A DNA stretch of 63,270 nt from a bacterium (GCA_030428395.1 JAUIDW010000004.1:1-63270); one strand, 5' to 3'. Positions 1-8,727 are shown, counted from the first letter of the stretch. Made by a program: numbers and translations. Notes: a model not told the origin generated them from the letters alone.

Positions 1-1017
1 CGGGGGGGGCGGGTGCGCAACGGGACGCTGGCGAGTGCGGACGGGGAGAAGCTGGTGGCGCAGGCGGGTGGCGGAACCAGCGTGCTGGAGAGCGTGGTGC
101 TGACCGGGGACGCGGAGCTGCAGTCGGGGGCGAGCGTGGAGGCCGAGGGCAGCCTGGTGCTGGACGGGACGGTCGAGATGGCGAACGGCAGCGGGACGAC
201 GACGCTGCGCTTCGCGGGGAACCAGACGCTGACGGGGTCGGGGACGATCTCGATGGTGGGTCCGAGCGGCGGGAGCGTGGTGAGGCCGGCGACGGACCCC
301 GATCAGCTGACGATCGGTCCGGGCATCACGATCACGGGTCGGGGCCGGGTCGGATCGGCGACGGCGACGGGCTTCGTGAACCAGGGGACGATCGAGGCGA
401 CGGGGACAGGGATCACGCTGACGGGTGTGGGCTGGGCGAACGATGGGGCGATCACGGCCACCAGCGGCAGCTCGATCGTGGCTCAGGGGACCTGGAGCAC
501 GTTCGGCACCGTGGTAGTTGAGGCCGGCGGGAGCTTCTCCTCGACCACGGGCTTCCTGCAGACCGGGTCGTCGAGCCTGACGACCGTGGACGGCATGCTG
601 TCGACCGCCTCCGGATTCGATCTCCAGGACGGTGACCTGGAGGGCGCGGGCACGATCACGGGCAGCCTCCAGAGCGCGGGCACGGTGCGGCCCGGCGGCG
701 CCGGGACGAGCGCCACGCTGACGGTCACGGGGACGTACACGCAGCTCTCGGGCGGGACGCTCGACGTCGACCTCGAGGCGAGCACGAACGACGCTCTTTC
801 GGTCGGCGGGACGGCCACCCTGGACGGCGGCCTGGACGCCGCGGCCATCGGGTTCACCCCAGCGGTTTCCGACTCGTTCACGATCCTGGATGCGAGCTCC
901 GTTTCGGGCTGCTTCTCCCCCACCAGCACGATGCTGCCGTCTCTGCCCATGGGAACTTGGGACGTCGACTGCGCGGCTAGCACTGCGACCGAGGTCGTGC
1001 TCGAGGTCCTGCCGTGA
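1..1017 (+). CDS. Secreted beta-strand-repeat (beta-helix) protein, C-terminal part
   Basis: The reading frame is open to the left edge of the window, so the N-terminus and any signal peptide are missing. The visible 330-odd residues are rich in Gly, Thr, Ser and Val, with repeated short beta-strand phrases such as GTIEATGTGITLTG and GTYTQLSGGTLDVDL, typical of autotransporter-like or parallel beta-helix surface proteins. The tail (SVGGTATLDGG, then a stretch around DSFTILDASSVSG with two Cys) resembles the closing domain of bacterial beta-strand-repeat proteins. No catalytic motif is visible. The stop codon overlaps the start of the downstream sigma factor gene in a GTGA junction, so the two are probably co-translated, an odd pairing for a structural surface protein. 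A GTG at 13 is possible as a start but is probably internal. Exact substrate or role is unknown. Confidence 0.7.
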   Translation, partial: RGGRVRNGTLASADGEKLVAQAGGGTSVLESVVLTGDAELQSGASVEAEGSLVLDGTVEMANGSGTTTLRFAGNQTLTGSGTISMVGPSGGSVVRPATDPDQLTIGPGITITGRGRVGSATATGFVNQGTIEATGTGITLTGVGWANDGAITATSGSSIVAQGTWSTFGTVVVEAGGSFSSTTGFLQTGSSSLTTVDGMLSTASGFDLQDGDLEGAGTITGSLQSAGTVRPGGAGTSATLTVTGTYTQLSGGTLDVDLEASTNDALSVGGTATLDGGLDAAAIGFTPAVSDSFTILDASSVSGCFSPTSTMLPSLPMGTWDVDCAASTATEVVLEVLP

Positions 1018-1697
1018 AGCAGCCCGTGGACGCCGAGTCGGGCAGGACTCCAGGGCCCGTCGTCGGAGGTGAAGGCTCCCACGGGGAAGGGGCTCCAGAG
1101 GCGCTGACCCGCACCGTCGAGCTCATCCGCCGGACGAAGGAGGGCGACGACGAGGCCACCGAGCGCCTGTTCGAGCGCTACTACCCGATCGTCGTGCGCA
1201 TCGTCGAGCTCCGGCTGCGGCGGAGGGTGCGCGGACACCAGGTGGTCGAGGACCTCGTCCAGGAGACGCTCCTCGACGTGTTCCGGGGCCTGGATCACTT
1301 CGTGATGCGCTCCGAGGGGGACTTCCGCAACTGGCTGGCCACCGTGGTCTCGAACAACATCCGGGACCACTTCCGGCGCGCGGGCGCTGTCAAGCGGGGC
1401 GAGGGGCGTGCGCGGCGCTGGGCCGACCTGCCGGAGTCCGCGCTGTCGACGGCGATCCTCCCGGGAGGCGAGCCCACGCCAAGCGAGAACGTGCGCGCGA
1501 ACGAGCTGGAGGAGCGCATCGAGCGCGCGCTCGCCGAGGAGCTCGACGAGGCGCACCGCGAGGTGATCGTGCTCCGCAGGCTCTGCGAGATGAGCTTCGA
1601 GGAGGTCGCGCACGCCATGGGCTACCCGCGGACGTCGTCGGTGCGGTCGCTGTACTCGCGCGCGATGAAGGCGCTGCGCGAGGCGGTCGAGGGCTGA
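1014..1697 (+). CDS. ECF-family RNA polymerase sigma factor
   Basis: A 227-residue sigma-70 family protein that would direct RNA polymerase to a dedicated promoter set. Region 2 is visible as DDEATERLFERYYPIVVRIV followed by VVEDLVQETLLDVFRGLDHF and the -10 recognition stretch FRNWLATVVSNNIRDHFRR. Region 4 is visible near the C-terminus as DEAHREVIVLRRLCEMSFEE followed by an HTH with YPRTSSVRSLYSRAMKALRE. An unstructured N-terminal extension of about 30 residues precedes region 2. The GTG start lies in a 4-base overlap with the stop of the beta-helix gene, which fixes the start by coupling. The gene converges on the kinase-SUMF1 gene with only 6 bp between stops. In planctomycetes such sigma factors often work with an adjacent Ser/Thr kinase, so the convergent kinase is a candidate partner, but this is inference. 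Confidence 0.9.
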   Translation: MKQPVDAESGRTPGPVVGGEGSHGEGAPEALTRTVELIRRTKEGDDEATERLFERYYPIVVRIVELRLRRRVRGHQVVEDLVQETLLDVFRGLDHFVMRSEGDFRNWLATVVSNNIRDHFRRAGAVKRGEGRARRWADLPESALSTAILPGGEPTPSENVRANELEERIERALAEELDEAHREVIVLRRLCEMSFEEVAHAMGYPRTSSVRSLYSRAMKALREAVEG

Positions 1698-1703
1698 GGG
1701 CGC

Positions 1704-4235
1704 CTAGGGCAGGACGGGGCGCGCGGGGCGGACGCCGTAGGTGAACTCGCGATGCGAGGCGGCGACCTCGGCGCGGAACGACGAGCGCGCGTAGAAGCTC
1801 GTGTAGGCGAACGCTCCACCCCGGGCGACGCGTGGCTCGCCCTTGCCGAGCGCCTCGCGTTCGGGCGTCCTGCGAACAGGGTCTTCTTTCGGCAGGACCC
1901 CCGGCTGATAAGCGTTCGAGGCGTGGTAGTCCAGGCACCACTCCCACACGTTGCCGTGCACGTCGTGAAGCCCGAAGCCGTTGGGTGCGAACGAGCCGAC
2001 CGGTGCGTGGAGGCCGAAGCCGTCGTCGAGCTGAGACTCCAACTCGAAGAGCTGCATTTGCATATCGGCCGCCGTTGCGTCCGCGAGATTCGCGAATCGG
2101 TCGATGGAAGCCGAGTCAGCTCCGCAGTGCCAGGGGGTCTCCGTCCCGGCCCGGGCGGCGTATTCCCACTGCGCCTCGCTGGGGAGTTCAAGCGCAAACC
2201 GAGGCAGGACCTCGGCGCAGTCCTGCCAGCTGATGGACTCGACGGGTAGGCGAGTGCTTGGAGGGGGCGAGCCCGACAAACGGGCGACCCAGCGCGTATG
2301 CGGGCCGTACTCGCTGGGCGTCTTCCCGGTCAGCCGCTGCCACTGACCCTGGGTCATTTCGTACTTGGAGAGGAAGAATGCAGAGAGGCCGAGTTCGTGA
2401 ACAGGGCCCTCGTCTGCCTGGGCAAGGGGGTCGTAGTGCCGAGCTTCGCGGTCCGTCGCTTGGCCACCGATCCATGCTTTTCCGCCCGGGAGGAGCACGA
2501 GGACAAGTCCTGTACTTCCGGTAATGAGCAGTTCGCCCCGCTCGTCCCGCTTCGGCTCGTCCCCGGACTGCACGTGCCAGAACTCCCAAAGCCCCGAGCC
2601 CGGATCCTTGCCAAGGGGGACGAGCCCCATCTGGGGGGTCAGCTCGAGTTCCGCATACGCCTCGCGGATGGCAGGAAGCGCGGCGACCCAACGGATCGCG
2701 TAAGGCCCGCCGGGTGCGAATCCGTCCCGCAGGGCTTCCGCACTGGCCAAGCGTCTGGGCAAGGTCCAGACGCCCAGCGCGGAGAAACCGTCCGGCTCCA
2801 TCAATCGAGTGGCTTGGAAAGCGCCCAGTCGGGAGACGACGTCCTCGGGCGTGCGCAGCCAGCTCGCACGGGAGACGTCGCTCGCTTCGCTCCGGCGTTC
2901 CCACTGCGGTAGGCGATCGCTGAGACGTCGCGCCGTGTCGATCCACTCCTCCATGGATGCGAGGTGTTCGGGGTGCGCCGGCCAGAGTTCCTTCTCCCTT
3001 CCGAGGAGGCTGTCCACCGCGTGGAAGTCAGACAGCGCTCTTTCCCGCTCAAGGGAGAGTTCCAGATCCTCCTTCGCCCGCGCCTCGTCCCGCCAGGCAC
3101 GCGAGATGACGACCAGGAGCGCCGACACCACCGCGAACACCACCACGGCCGCCACCGCGCCCAGCGACTTGGCCGGGTGGCGCCGCGACCACTTCTGCAG
3201 CTTGTAGAGCTTCGAGGCCGGCCGCGCCTCGATCGGCTCGTTCGCGAGGAACCGCCGCAGGTCCAGCGCGAGGTCCGACATCATCAGGTACCGGCGGTCG
3301 CGGTCCTTCTCGAGGGCCTTCTCGCAGATCACCGCCAGGTCGCGCGGGATGCGCGAGCGGATGGAGCCGAGCTCGGGCGGGTCCTTCACCAGGATCTGGT
3401 CGGCGACCTGGTGCGTCGTGTCTCCCTCGAACGGGCGGCGCAGCGCGAGCATCTCGTACAGCACGACGCCGAGGCTGAAGACGTCCGTGCGGTGGTCGAT
3501 CCCCGAGCGGCGCGCGGCGACCTGCTCGGGGCTCATGTAAAAGTACGTGCCCGCGAAGTCGCCCGTCATCGACAGGGCGGTCTCGTCCATGATCTTGGCG
3601 AGCCCGAAGTCGGTGACCTTGGGGCGGTCCTCGCTCGTGATCAGGATGTTGTGCGGCTTGATGTCGCGGTGGATCACGCCGGCCTCGTGCGCCGCGTGCA
3701 CGGCCTCGGCCACCTGGGCCACGAACTCCGCGACGTGCCGGTCGTAGGCCTCCGGCAGCGACCCCTGGCGCGAGAGCTCGTCGAGGAAGTCGTGCAGGGT
3801 CCAGCATCCCTCGACCAGCTCCATCGCGATCCAGGCCAGCCCGTCGGCGTCGCCGTAGGCGAAGACCTCCACGATCCCCGGGTGGTGCAGCCGGCCGCCC
3901 GCGCGCGCCTCGCGCTGGAAGAGCTTCAGGTCCTTGTCCGTGACGCGCTCCGGCCGCACGAACTTCATCGCCACGCGGCGGCCCAGGGAGACCTGCTCGG
4001 CCTCCCAGACCTGCCCCATGCCGCCCTCGCCGATCAGCGCGACCAGGCGGAAGTCCCCGACCTCCTTGCCCCGCGCCAGCCCCGCGGCCGGCCGCGGAGC
4101 GTCCCCGCGCCGCGCGCGGAAGAACGACATCTCGCCCTCCGGGCCGCGCAGCGCGCGGTCCACGTGGGCGTCGAAGGAGGAGCCGGGTCCGTCCGCGCTG
4201 GACCGGCCGGTCTCGTCGTCGTCCAGGTTGGCCAT
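1704..4235 (-). CDS. Ser/Thr protein kinase fused to a SUMF1 (formylglycine-generating-like) domain
   Basis: An 843-residue membrane kinase. The chosen ATG gives a short polar N-terminus; longer upstream reading is low-complexity Arg/Pro and unlikely to be coding. The kinase domain shows GEGGMG (69-74), the ATP lysine at 91 (VAMKF), HRDIKPHN (189-196), DFG (209-211) and MSPEQ, so it should be active. A single membrane span lies at about 358-378. The outer part, from roughly residue 590, is a SUMF1/sulfatase-modifying-factor fold: IGGQATD, YEMTQGQW, PSEAQWEYAAR, GLHDVHGNVWEWCLDYH and a terminal RVARGGAF block. In such fusions the extracytoplasmic SUMF1 module probably acts as a sensor or ligand binder rather than a true formylglycine generator (family knowledge plus inference). 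Wobble positions in the 3' half (SUMF1 part) are visibly less G/C-biased than in the kinase part, suggesting domain capture. Confidence 0.9.
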   Translation of the reverse strand: MANLDDDETGRSSADGPGSSFDAHVDRALRGPEGEMSFFRARRGDAPRPAAGLARGKEVGDFRLVALIGEGGMGQVWEAEQVSLGRRVAMKFVRPERVTDKDLKLFQREARAGGRLHHPGIVEVFAYGDADGLAWIAMELVEGCWTLHDFLDELSRQGSLPEAYDRHVAEFVAQVAEAVHAAHEAGVIHRDIKPHNILITSEDRPKVTDFGLAKIMDETALSMTGDFAGTYFYMSPEQVAARRSGIDHRTDVFSLGVVLYEMLALRRPFEGDTTHQVADQILVKDPPELGSIRSRIPRDLAVICEKALEKDRDRRYLMMSDLALDLRRFLANEPIEARPASKLYKLQKWSRRHPAKSLGAVAAVVVFAVVSALLVVISRAWRDEARAKEDLELSLERERALSDFHAVDSLLGREKELWPAHPEHLASMEEWIDTARRLSDRLPQWERRSEASDVSRASWLRTPEDVVSRLGAFQATRLMEPDGFSALGVWTLPRRLASAEALRDGFAPGGPYAIRWVAALPAIREAYAELELTPQMGLVPLGKDPGSGLWEFWHVQSGDEPKRDERGELLITGSTGLVLVLLPGGKAWIGGQATDREARHYDPLAQADEGPVHELGLSAFFLSKYEMTQGQWQRLTGKTPSEYGPHTRWVARLSGSPPPSTRLPVESISWQDCAEVLPRFALELPSEAQWEYAARAGTETPWHCGADSASIDRFANLADATAADMQMQLFELESQLDDGFGLHAPVGSFAPNGFGLHDVHGNVWEWCLDYHASNAYQPGVLPKEDPVRRTPEREALGKGEPRVARGGAFAYTSFYARSSFRAEVAASHREFTYGVRPARPVLP

Positions 4236-4536
4236 GGAGTGCGAGGCGCCGGGCTGCTCGAGCCGCGCCGCCGGGCCGAGGCTACCGCCGTCGCAGCGGT
4301 CCACAAGCCGCGGCGGCGGGCCCTGCTCGCCCCGGCCGGGGTCCGGCGCCGGCCGCGCGCCCGGTCGGCGTTCCCGCGGGGATTCTCGGGGGATTCTCGC
4401 AGCACGCGCCCCTGCCTCGCGCTCCAGGGGGCAGGCGCCGGATCGCTCCGCACCGGGCGGAGCCGCGGCGCCCCCCGGGGTCCCGCCTGGTGCCCCGGTT
4501 CCCGAGCCGACCCCTGACCCCGACACCACCGACACC
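4236..4536. other. Divergent intergenic region
   Basis: About 300 bp between the divergent kinase-SUMF1 gene and the FG-GAP gene. It is very GC-rich with no supported ORF. Its one distinct element is the tandem repeat at 4378-4398, listed separately. No good -35/-10 pair was recognised on either strand, although both genes should start from here. Confidence 0.6.
4378..4398. repeat. Tandem GGGGATTCTC repeat, possible operator
   Basis: GGGGATTCTC is followed directly by GGGGGATTCTC, so the two copies are offset by 10 to 11 bp, one helical turn. It lies between two divergent genes, where a same-face pair of half-sites could bind a dimeric or cooperative regulator. On the minus strand each copy contains GAGAAT, which resembles the -10 hexamers seen elsewhere here. 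The regulator is unknown. Confidence 0.35.
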
Positions 4537-6435
4537 ATGAACGTCCCCGTCTTCCTCCTCCTGGGCGAGCTCCTGCTCGCCTCGAGCCTCGAGCCGCTGC
4601 CCCCGCTCGAGCCGCAGGACCCCCGGCCGGCCGCCGCCGAGCGCCTCGTCGACCCGACTCCCTGGGCGGACTTCGACGCGGACGGTCGCGTCGACCTCCT
4701 GGTCCTCCGCGCGGGAGGCCCCGCGAGGCTCCTCCGCAACGCGGCCGGGGGACGCTTCGAGGAGGTCACCCAGGCGGTCCTCGGCGACCTCGACCTGCGG
4801 CTGCGCGCCGCGACCTGGGTCGACGTCGACGGGGACGGCCGGCTCGACCTGCACGCGCTGGAGACCGGCGGCGGCAGCCGCTGGTTCCGCAACCTCGACG
4901 GCTCGCTCCAGGAGGTGAACCCGCTGGGTTCCGAGGACGAGCCGCCCGGCGTGCAGAGCGCCGCGTGGATCGACTTCGACCGCGACGGGGACCCCGACCT
5001 CCACCTGCGCGCGCTCGGAGCCGCCGCGCTGCTGCGCAACGACGGCGAATGGTCGTTCACGCGCATCGAGCTGGGTGAGGACGCGGGAGCCCCCGCCGGC
5101 CTCCCGCGGCCCTACGGGACGGCCCCGTTCGCGGAGGTCCAGCCCGTGGAGCGACCCGAGCGCGCGGGACCGTCGACCGGAGTGCGTTCGGGGCCGTTCG
5201 CCCCGCTCGCGAGCGGCGGCGCTCCGCGCCTCGGGTCGGCCGTGTCGTTCGGCGGCGCCGCCGCGGCCGCGTCAGGCTCACCCGCCTGCGTGGACGGCAT
5301 CCACGACCAGGCCAACCCGGGGGCCTGCATCGGCGCGTCCTCGACGCCGGTCCTGGGGCAGCTGTATCCCCTGAGCCAGGACTTCTTCTTCGATGCGGCG
5401 GGGCGCCTGGGACTCGGGACGACCTCCCCCCAGGCCGACATCCACCGCAGCGCCCCCGACGCCTCCTTCATGCTGTCGGACGATCCGACGGCGGCCAGCC
5501 ATCTGAAGATCGTGGACGAGGCGGCCTGCTGTGCCTCCATCAACAAGGACGTCGCCGGAGGCGCGGCGCAGCTGGACATCAACGCGGTCCCCAAGGACGG
5601 GCAGTCGTCTGCTGCCATCCGCCTGTTCCGCCGCACCAACACGACGGGCCCGGTGGAGTTCGTGCTCCATCGCGGCGACGGCACCAGCGCGGCGGACGTG
5701 ATCATCGGCAGCGGCGGATCCGACACGTACTTCAACTCGGGGAACGTCGGGATCGGGACCGCCTTCCCGGCCGTGCCGCTTCACGTGCGCGCGCGGGGAG
5801 ACGACGTCCCCCTCCTCCGGCTGGACACCGACCGCTCCTGGGAGTTCCGTCAGGAGGGGTCCGGCCCCGCCACGGCGCTCAAGCTGACGAGCGTCGGCGG
5901 CGGCGGCGGGAAGAACTTCCTGATCGACACCACGGGGGCCGTCGGCATCGGCACGCTGAACCCCGCGGCCAAGCTCCACGTGGCGGGGAACGCCCGCGTC
6001 GAGGTGCTCACGATCACGGGCGGCAGCGACCTGGTCGAGGGGTTCGACACGAGCGGCGAGGCGTGTGATCCGGGAACCGTGGTCGTCATCGACCCGAGGT
6101 CCCCGGGGAAGCTGCGCATGTCGACGGAGACCTACGACCCGAAGGTCGCGGGCGTCGTCTCCGGCGCGGGCGACGTCCGGCCGGGCCTGCGTCTGGGCCA
6201 GGACGGCGTCCTCGACGGCGAGACCGACGTCGCCATGACGGGTCGCGTGTTCGTGAAGGCCTCGGCCGAGAACGGCGCCATCGCCCCGGGCGACCTGCTG
6301 ACCACCGCGGCCACGCGCGGCCACGCCATGCGCGCGGACGACCCCGACCGCGCCTTCGGCGCCGTGATCGGCAAGGCCATGGGCGCGCTCGACGAGGGCA
6401 CGGGCCTGGTCCTGGTGCTCGTCAACCTGCAGTGA
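4537..6435 (+). CDS. Secreted FG-GAP/VCBS protein with a VGIGT-type tail domain
   Basis: A 632-residue protein with an N-terminal hydrophobic segment (MNVPVFLLLGELLLASS) consistent with export. Residues about 40-160 contain Ca2+-binding FG-GAP/VCBS-like repeats: DFDADGRVDLL, DVDGDGRLDLHAL and DFDRDGDPDLHL. After a low-complexity linker the second half has two copies of a GIGT-x-P-x-L-H-V type motif (VGIGTAFPAVPLHV and VGIGTLNPAAKLHVAG) plus LGLGTTSPQADIHRS, as seen in tail-fibre-like and adhesin-like proteins. The last 130 residues (SDLVEGFD, GTVVVIDP, KVAGVVSGAG, APGDLLTTAATRGHAM and GKAMGALDEGTGLVLVLV) form a conserved terminal domain I recognise from large surface proteins but cannot name. 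It precedes the protease gene by 20 bp, so the two may be one unit. The function is probably surface display or adhesion (inference). Confidence 0.8.
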   Translation: MNVPVFLLLGELLLASSLEPLPPLEPQDPRPAAAERLVDPTPWADFDADGRVDLLVLRAGGPARLLRNAAGGRFEEVTQAVLGDLDLRLRAATWVDVDGDGRLDLHALETGGGSRWFRNLDGSLQEVNPLGSEDEPPGVQSAAWIDFDRDGDPDLHLRALGAAALLRNDGEWSFTRIELGEDAGAPAGLPRPYGTAPFAEVQPVERPERAGPSTGVRSGPFAPLASGGAPRLGSAVSFGGAAAAASGSPACVDGIHDQANPGACIGASSTPVLGQLYPLSQDFFFDAAGRLGLGTTSPQADIHRSAPDASFMLSDDPTAASHLKIVDEAACCASINKDVAGGAAQLDINAVPKDGQSSAAIRLFRRTNTTGPVEFVLHRGDGTSAADVIIGSGGSDTYFNSGNVGIGTAFPAVPLHVRARGDDVPLLRLDTDRSWEFRQEGSGPATALKLTSVGGGGGKNFLIDTTGAVGIGTLNPAAKLHVAGNARVEVLTITGGSDLVEGFDTSGEACDPGTVVVIDPRSPGKLRMSTETYDPKVAGVVSGAGDVRPGLRLGQDGVLDGETDVAMTGRVFVKASAENGAIAPGDLLTTAATRGHAMRADDPDRAFGAVIGKAMGALDEGTGLVLVLVNLQ

Positions 6436-6455
6436 GCGACCCGGAGGATCACGCC

Positions 6456-7871
6456 ATGAACACCATCCACCGCAGCTCGCTCGCCCTGGCGCTCCTCGCC
6501 GGGGCCGCGGGCGCCCAGCGCGCCGAGGTGCCGCTGCGCGTCGAGCGCCACGCCGTCTCCTCCGGCTTCCACGCCGGCTCCGGGACGGCCGACCGCCTGG
6601 CCTTCGAGCACACGGTCACCGTCGACGACGCCGCCTGGCTGCGCGTGCGCTTCGAGGACTTCGACCTGGGCGAGGACAGCTACCTCACCGTGCACTCGCT
6701 GCGCGGCGAGCTCTGGCAGACCTTCGACCACGAGGCCCTGAAGACGTGGAACGCCGCCACCGGCCTGTTCGCGGGCAACTCCGTGACGCTGCAGCTCTGG
6801 GTCGCCCCCGACGACGTCCACGTCTTCGTCGACCTGAAGGACGTCGTCGTGGGCGAGTGGTCCGGCGGCGGCACCTGGGAGACGCTGTGCGGCGGCGACA
6901 GCCGCGTGGCCTCGAACGACAACCGCATGTGCCGCGTGGCGGCCGTGGGCTGCACCGCGTGGCGCATCACCAACGGCGCGTTCCTGACCGCCGGGCACTG
7001 CGTGGACTTCGACCCCGACTGCACGCCCACGGGCAACGGCCCCCTGGTGCCCGACGGCGTGCTGGACCTGACCGGCGTGGTCGAGTTCAACGTGCCGGCG
7101 TCGAACGCCAACGGCACGACGATCCCGTCGGCGCCCCAGGACCAGTACCCGATCCTGCTGGGCACGGTCGTGTGGGAGTACGGCGGCTGCGGCCTGCCGC
7201 TCGGCGACGACTGGGCCGTGTTCGGCGTCGGCGCCAACGCGACCACGGGCCTGCTGCCGCACCAGGCGTACGGGTTCCCCACCCGCGTCTCGCGCGAGAC
7301 CCCCGGCATCGGGGCGACCATGCGCATCACCGGGTTCGGCCTGGACAACACGCCGCCCGGCACGACCGGCGGGCGCAACGCCCAGAGCCAGACGAACCAG
7401 ACGTCGACCGGGGACTTCCGCGGCGAGAACGTCGCGACCGCGACCCGCGCCACGCACGAGTACGGCGTGGACACGACCGGCGGCAACTCGGGCAGCGCGA
7501 TCCTGTGGAACACGCAGAACGTCGCCATCGGCGTGCACACCAACGGCGGCTGCTCGGGCACCTCGGGCAGCTCCCAGGGCAACTTCGGGACCTCGTTCGA
7601 GGCCGACGACCTGGCCGCCGCGGTCCAGCAGTTCCCCTGGGCGGGCACGGTCCGGTACGTGGACGCGTTCCACCCGCGCCCGAACGGATTCGAGGACGGG
7701 ACGATCTTCCGGCCCTTCGACAAGGTGCTCGACGCGGTCAACTCCGCGATCACGAACCAGTTCGTCTCGATCGCGCCGGGCAGCTACACGGCGGCCGCGG
7801 GCAACGTGTTCACCACGTCCACGCCGATGTTCCTCGACGCCCCCACGGGCCTGGTGACCATCGGCAACTAG
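6456..7871 (+). CDS. Secreted trypsin-like serine protease with a beta-helix-type C-terminus
   Basis: A 471-residue exported protein. The ATG at 6456 has a good Shine-Dalgarno (GGAGG, 6443-6447) and begins a signal peptide (MNTIHRSSLALALLAGAAGA then Q). The catalytic triad of an S1/chymotrypsin-fold protease is visible: His in FLTAGHC, Asp in DDWAVFG, and Ser in DTTGGNSGSAI. Several Cys could form disulfides. After the protease domain, about residue 395 onward, comes RYVDAFHPRPNGFEDG and a short PF-x-x-V-x-x-A-V stretch resembling the first turn of a right-handed parallel beta-helix, which then stops. The beta-helix part looks cut short compared with proteins where it continues for many rungs. 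The gene is followed by a strong GC-rich hairpin at 7895-7928. The substrate is unknown. Confidence 0.85.
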   Translation: MNTIHRSSLALALLAGAAGAQRAEVPLRVERHAVSSGFHAGSGTADRLAFEHTVTVDDAAWLRVRFEDFDLGEDSYLTVHSLRGELWQTFDHEALKTWNAATGLFAGNSVTLQLWVAPDDVHVFVDLKDVVVGEWSGGGTWETLCGGDSRVASNDNRMCRVAAVGCTAWRITNGAFLTAGHCVDFDPDCTPTGNGPLVPDGVLDLTGVVEFNVPASNANGTTIPSAPQDQYPILLGTVVWEYGGCGLPLGDDWAVFGVGANATTGLLPHQAYGFPTRVSRETPGIGATMRITGFGLDNTPPGTTGGRNAQSQTNQTSTGDFRGENVATATRATHEYGVDTTGGNSGSAILWNTQNVAIGVHTNGGCSGTSGSSQGNFGTSFEADDLAAAVQQFPWAGTVRYVDAFHPRPNGFEDGTIFRPFDKVLDAVNSAITNQFVSIAPGSYTAAAGNVFTTSTPMFLDAPTGLVTIGN

Positions 7872-7894
7872 GTCCCCCCGGGGACCGATGGGGA

Positions 7895-7928
7895 GCGCGC
7901 CGGGCGGGTTCGCCTCCGCCCGGCGCGC
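7895..7928 (+). terminator. GC-rich terminator-like hairpin after the protease gene
   Basis: A perfect 13-bp stem, GCGCGCCGGGCGG (7895-7907) against CCGCCCGGCGCGC (7916-7928), with an 8-nt loop and followed by GACTTT. It begins 24 bp after the protease stop. The U-tract is poor, so it may stabilise the mRNA end or act as a weak terminator. Confidence 0.55.
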
Positions 7929-8011
7929 GACTTTCCGGCGCCGGAGCGCCTCGCTCGACGTTCTCGTCAGGCCGCCTCGCCCGCCCGCTCGCCACGGCCG
8001 GGTCGCCCGGT

Positions 8012-8040
8012 TTGCCCGCCCGGGCCGCGCGGTCGACAAT
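8012..8040 (+). promoter_or_regulatory. Promoter of the ECF-like sigma gene, predicted leaderless
   Basis: TTGCCC (8012-8017), a 17-bp spacer, then GACAAT (8035-8040). The next six bases are GGGCGC, and the GTG start follows at 8047. Transcription normally begins about 6-7 nt after the -10 hexamer, so the mRNA would start at or next to the start codon. The same -10/GGGCGC/GTG layout recurs at 24059 and, on the minus strand, at 31038. Confidence 0.6.
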
Positions 8041-8046
8041 GGGCGC

Positions 8047-8646
8047 GTGGACGACCCCGCCCCTCCGGACGCGACGCGCCTGCTGCAGCGGCTGAAGCAG
8101 GGCGACCGCGAGGCCGCCGCGGAGCTCATGCCGCTGGTCTACGGCGAGCTGCACAAGCTGGCCGCGGCGCAGATGGCGCGCCAGCCCGCCGAGCACACGC
8201 TGCAGGCGACCGCCCTCGTGCACGAGGCCTACCTGCGGCTCGTGGGGCACGAGCAGGCGCGCTGGCAGAACCGCGGCGAGTTCTACGGCATGGCCAGCAA
8301 GGTGATGCGCAACGTGCTGGTCGACCACGCGCGCTCGAAGCAAGCCGCCAAGCGCGGCGGCCGCTCCGCCCGGCTGGCGCTGGAGGACGTCGACGCGGTG
8401 GCCGAGGGGACCGGGCCGCCCGACGTCGACCTGCTGGCCCTCGACGAGGCGCTGACCGCCCTGTCCCGCACCGACCCCGGACTCGCGCGCCTCGTCGAGC
8501 TGCGCTTCTTCGGCGGCCTCTCCACCGAGGAGACCGCCCACGTCCTCGAGACCTCCCCGCGCACCGTCGAGCGCCGCTTCCGCGTCGCCCGCATGTGGCT
8601 CGCCGACCACCTCGAGGGCGACGCGCCGGGCCCCGATTCACCCTGA
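8047..8646 (+). CDS. ECF-like sigma factor of the planctomycete TIGR02999 type
   Basis: A 199-residue sigma-70 family protein. The N-terminal PPDATRLLQRLKQGDREAAAEL, then LMPLVYGELHKLAAAQM, HTLQATALVHEAYLRLVG and FYGMASKVMRNVLVDHAR, are signatures of the ECF-like subgroup often modelled as TIGR02999. Region 4 is RLVELRFFGGLSTEETAHVL followed by SPRTVERRFRVARMWL. The GTG start is supported by the promoter placed exactly upstream and by the protein length matching the family; longer starts run into Arg/Pro-rich noncoding-like sequence. This subgroup is usually encoded next to a Ser/Thr kinase with TPRs; here the neighbour on the same strand is a two-component system instead, 101 bp downstream, so its partner kinase is probably elsewhere. 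Confidence 0.9.
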   Translation: MDDPAPPDATRLLQRLKQGDREAAAELMPLVYGELHKLAAAQMARQPAEHTLQATALVHEAYLRLVGHEQARWQNRGEFYGMASKVMRNVLVDHARSKQAAKRGGRSARLALEDVDAVAEGTGPPDVDLLALDEALTALSRTDPGLARLVELRFFGGLSTEETAHVLETSPRTVERRFRVARMWLADHLEGDAPGPDSP

Positions 8647-8727
8647 TCAGGGCGCAACGCGCCCCCCCGGGCGCCCCCACGCCGCGGCTTGCGGCCCGGG
8701 GGCCGGGGACCGGGGGCGGGGCGGAGC

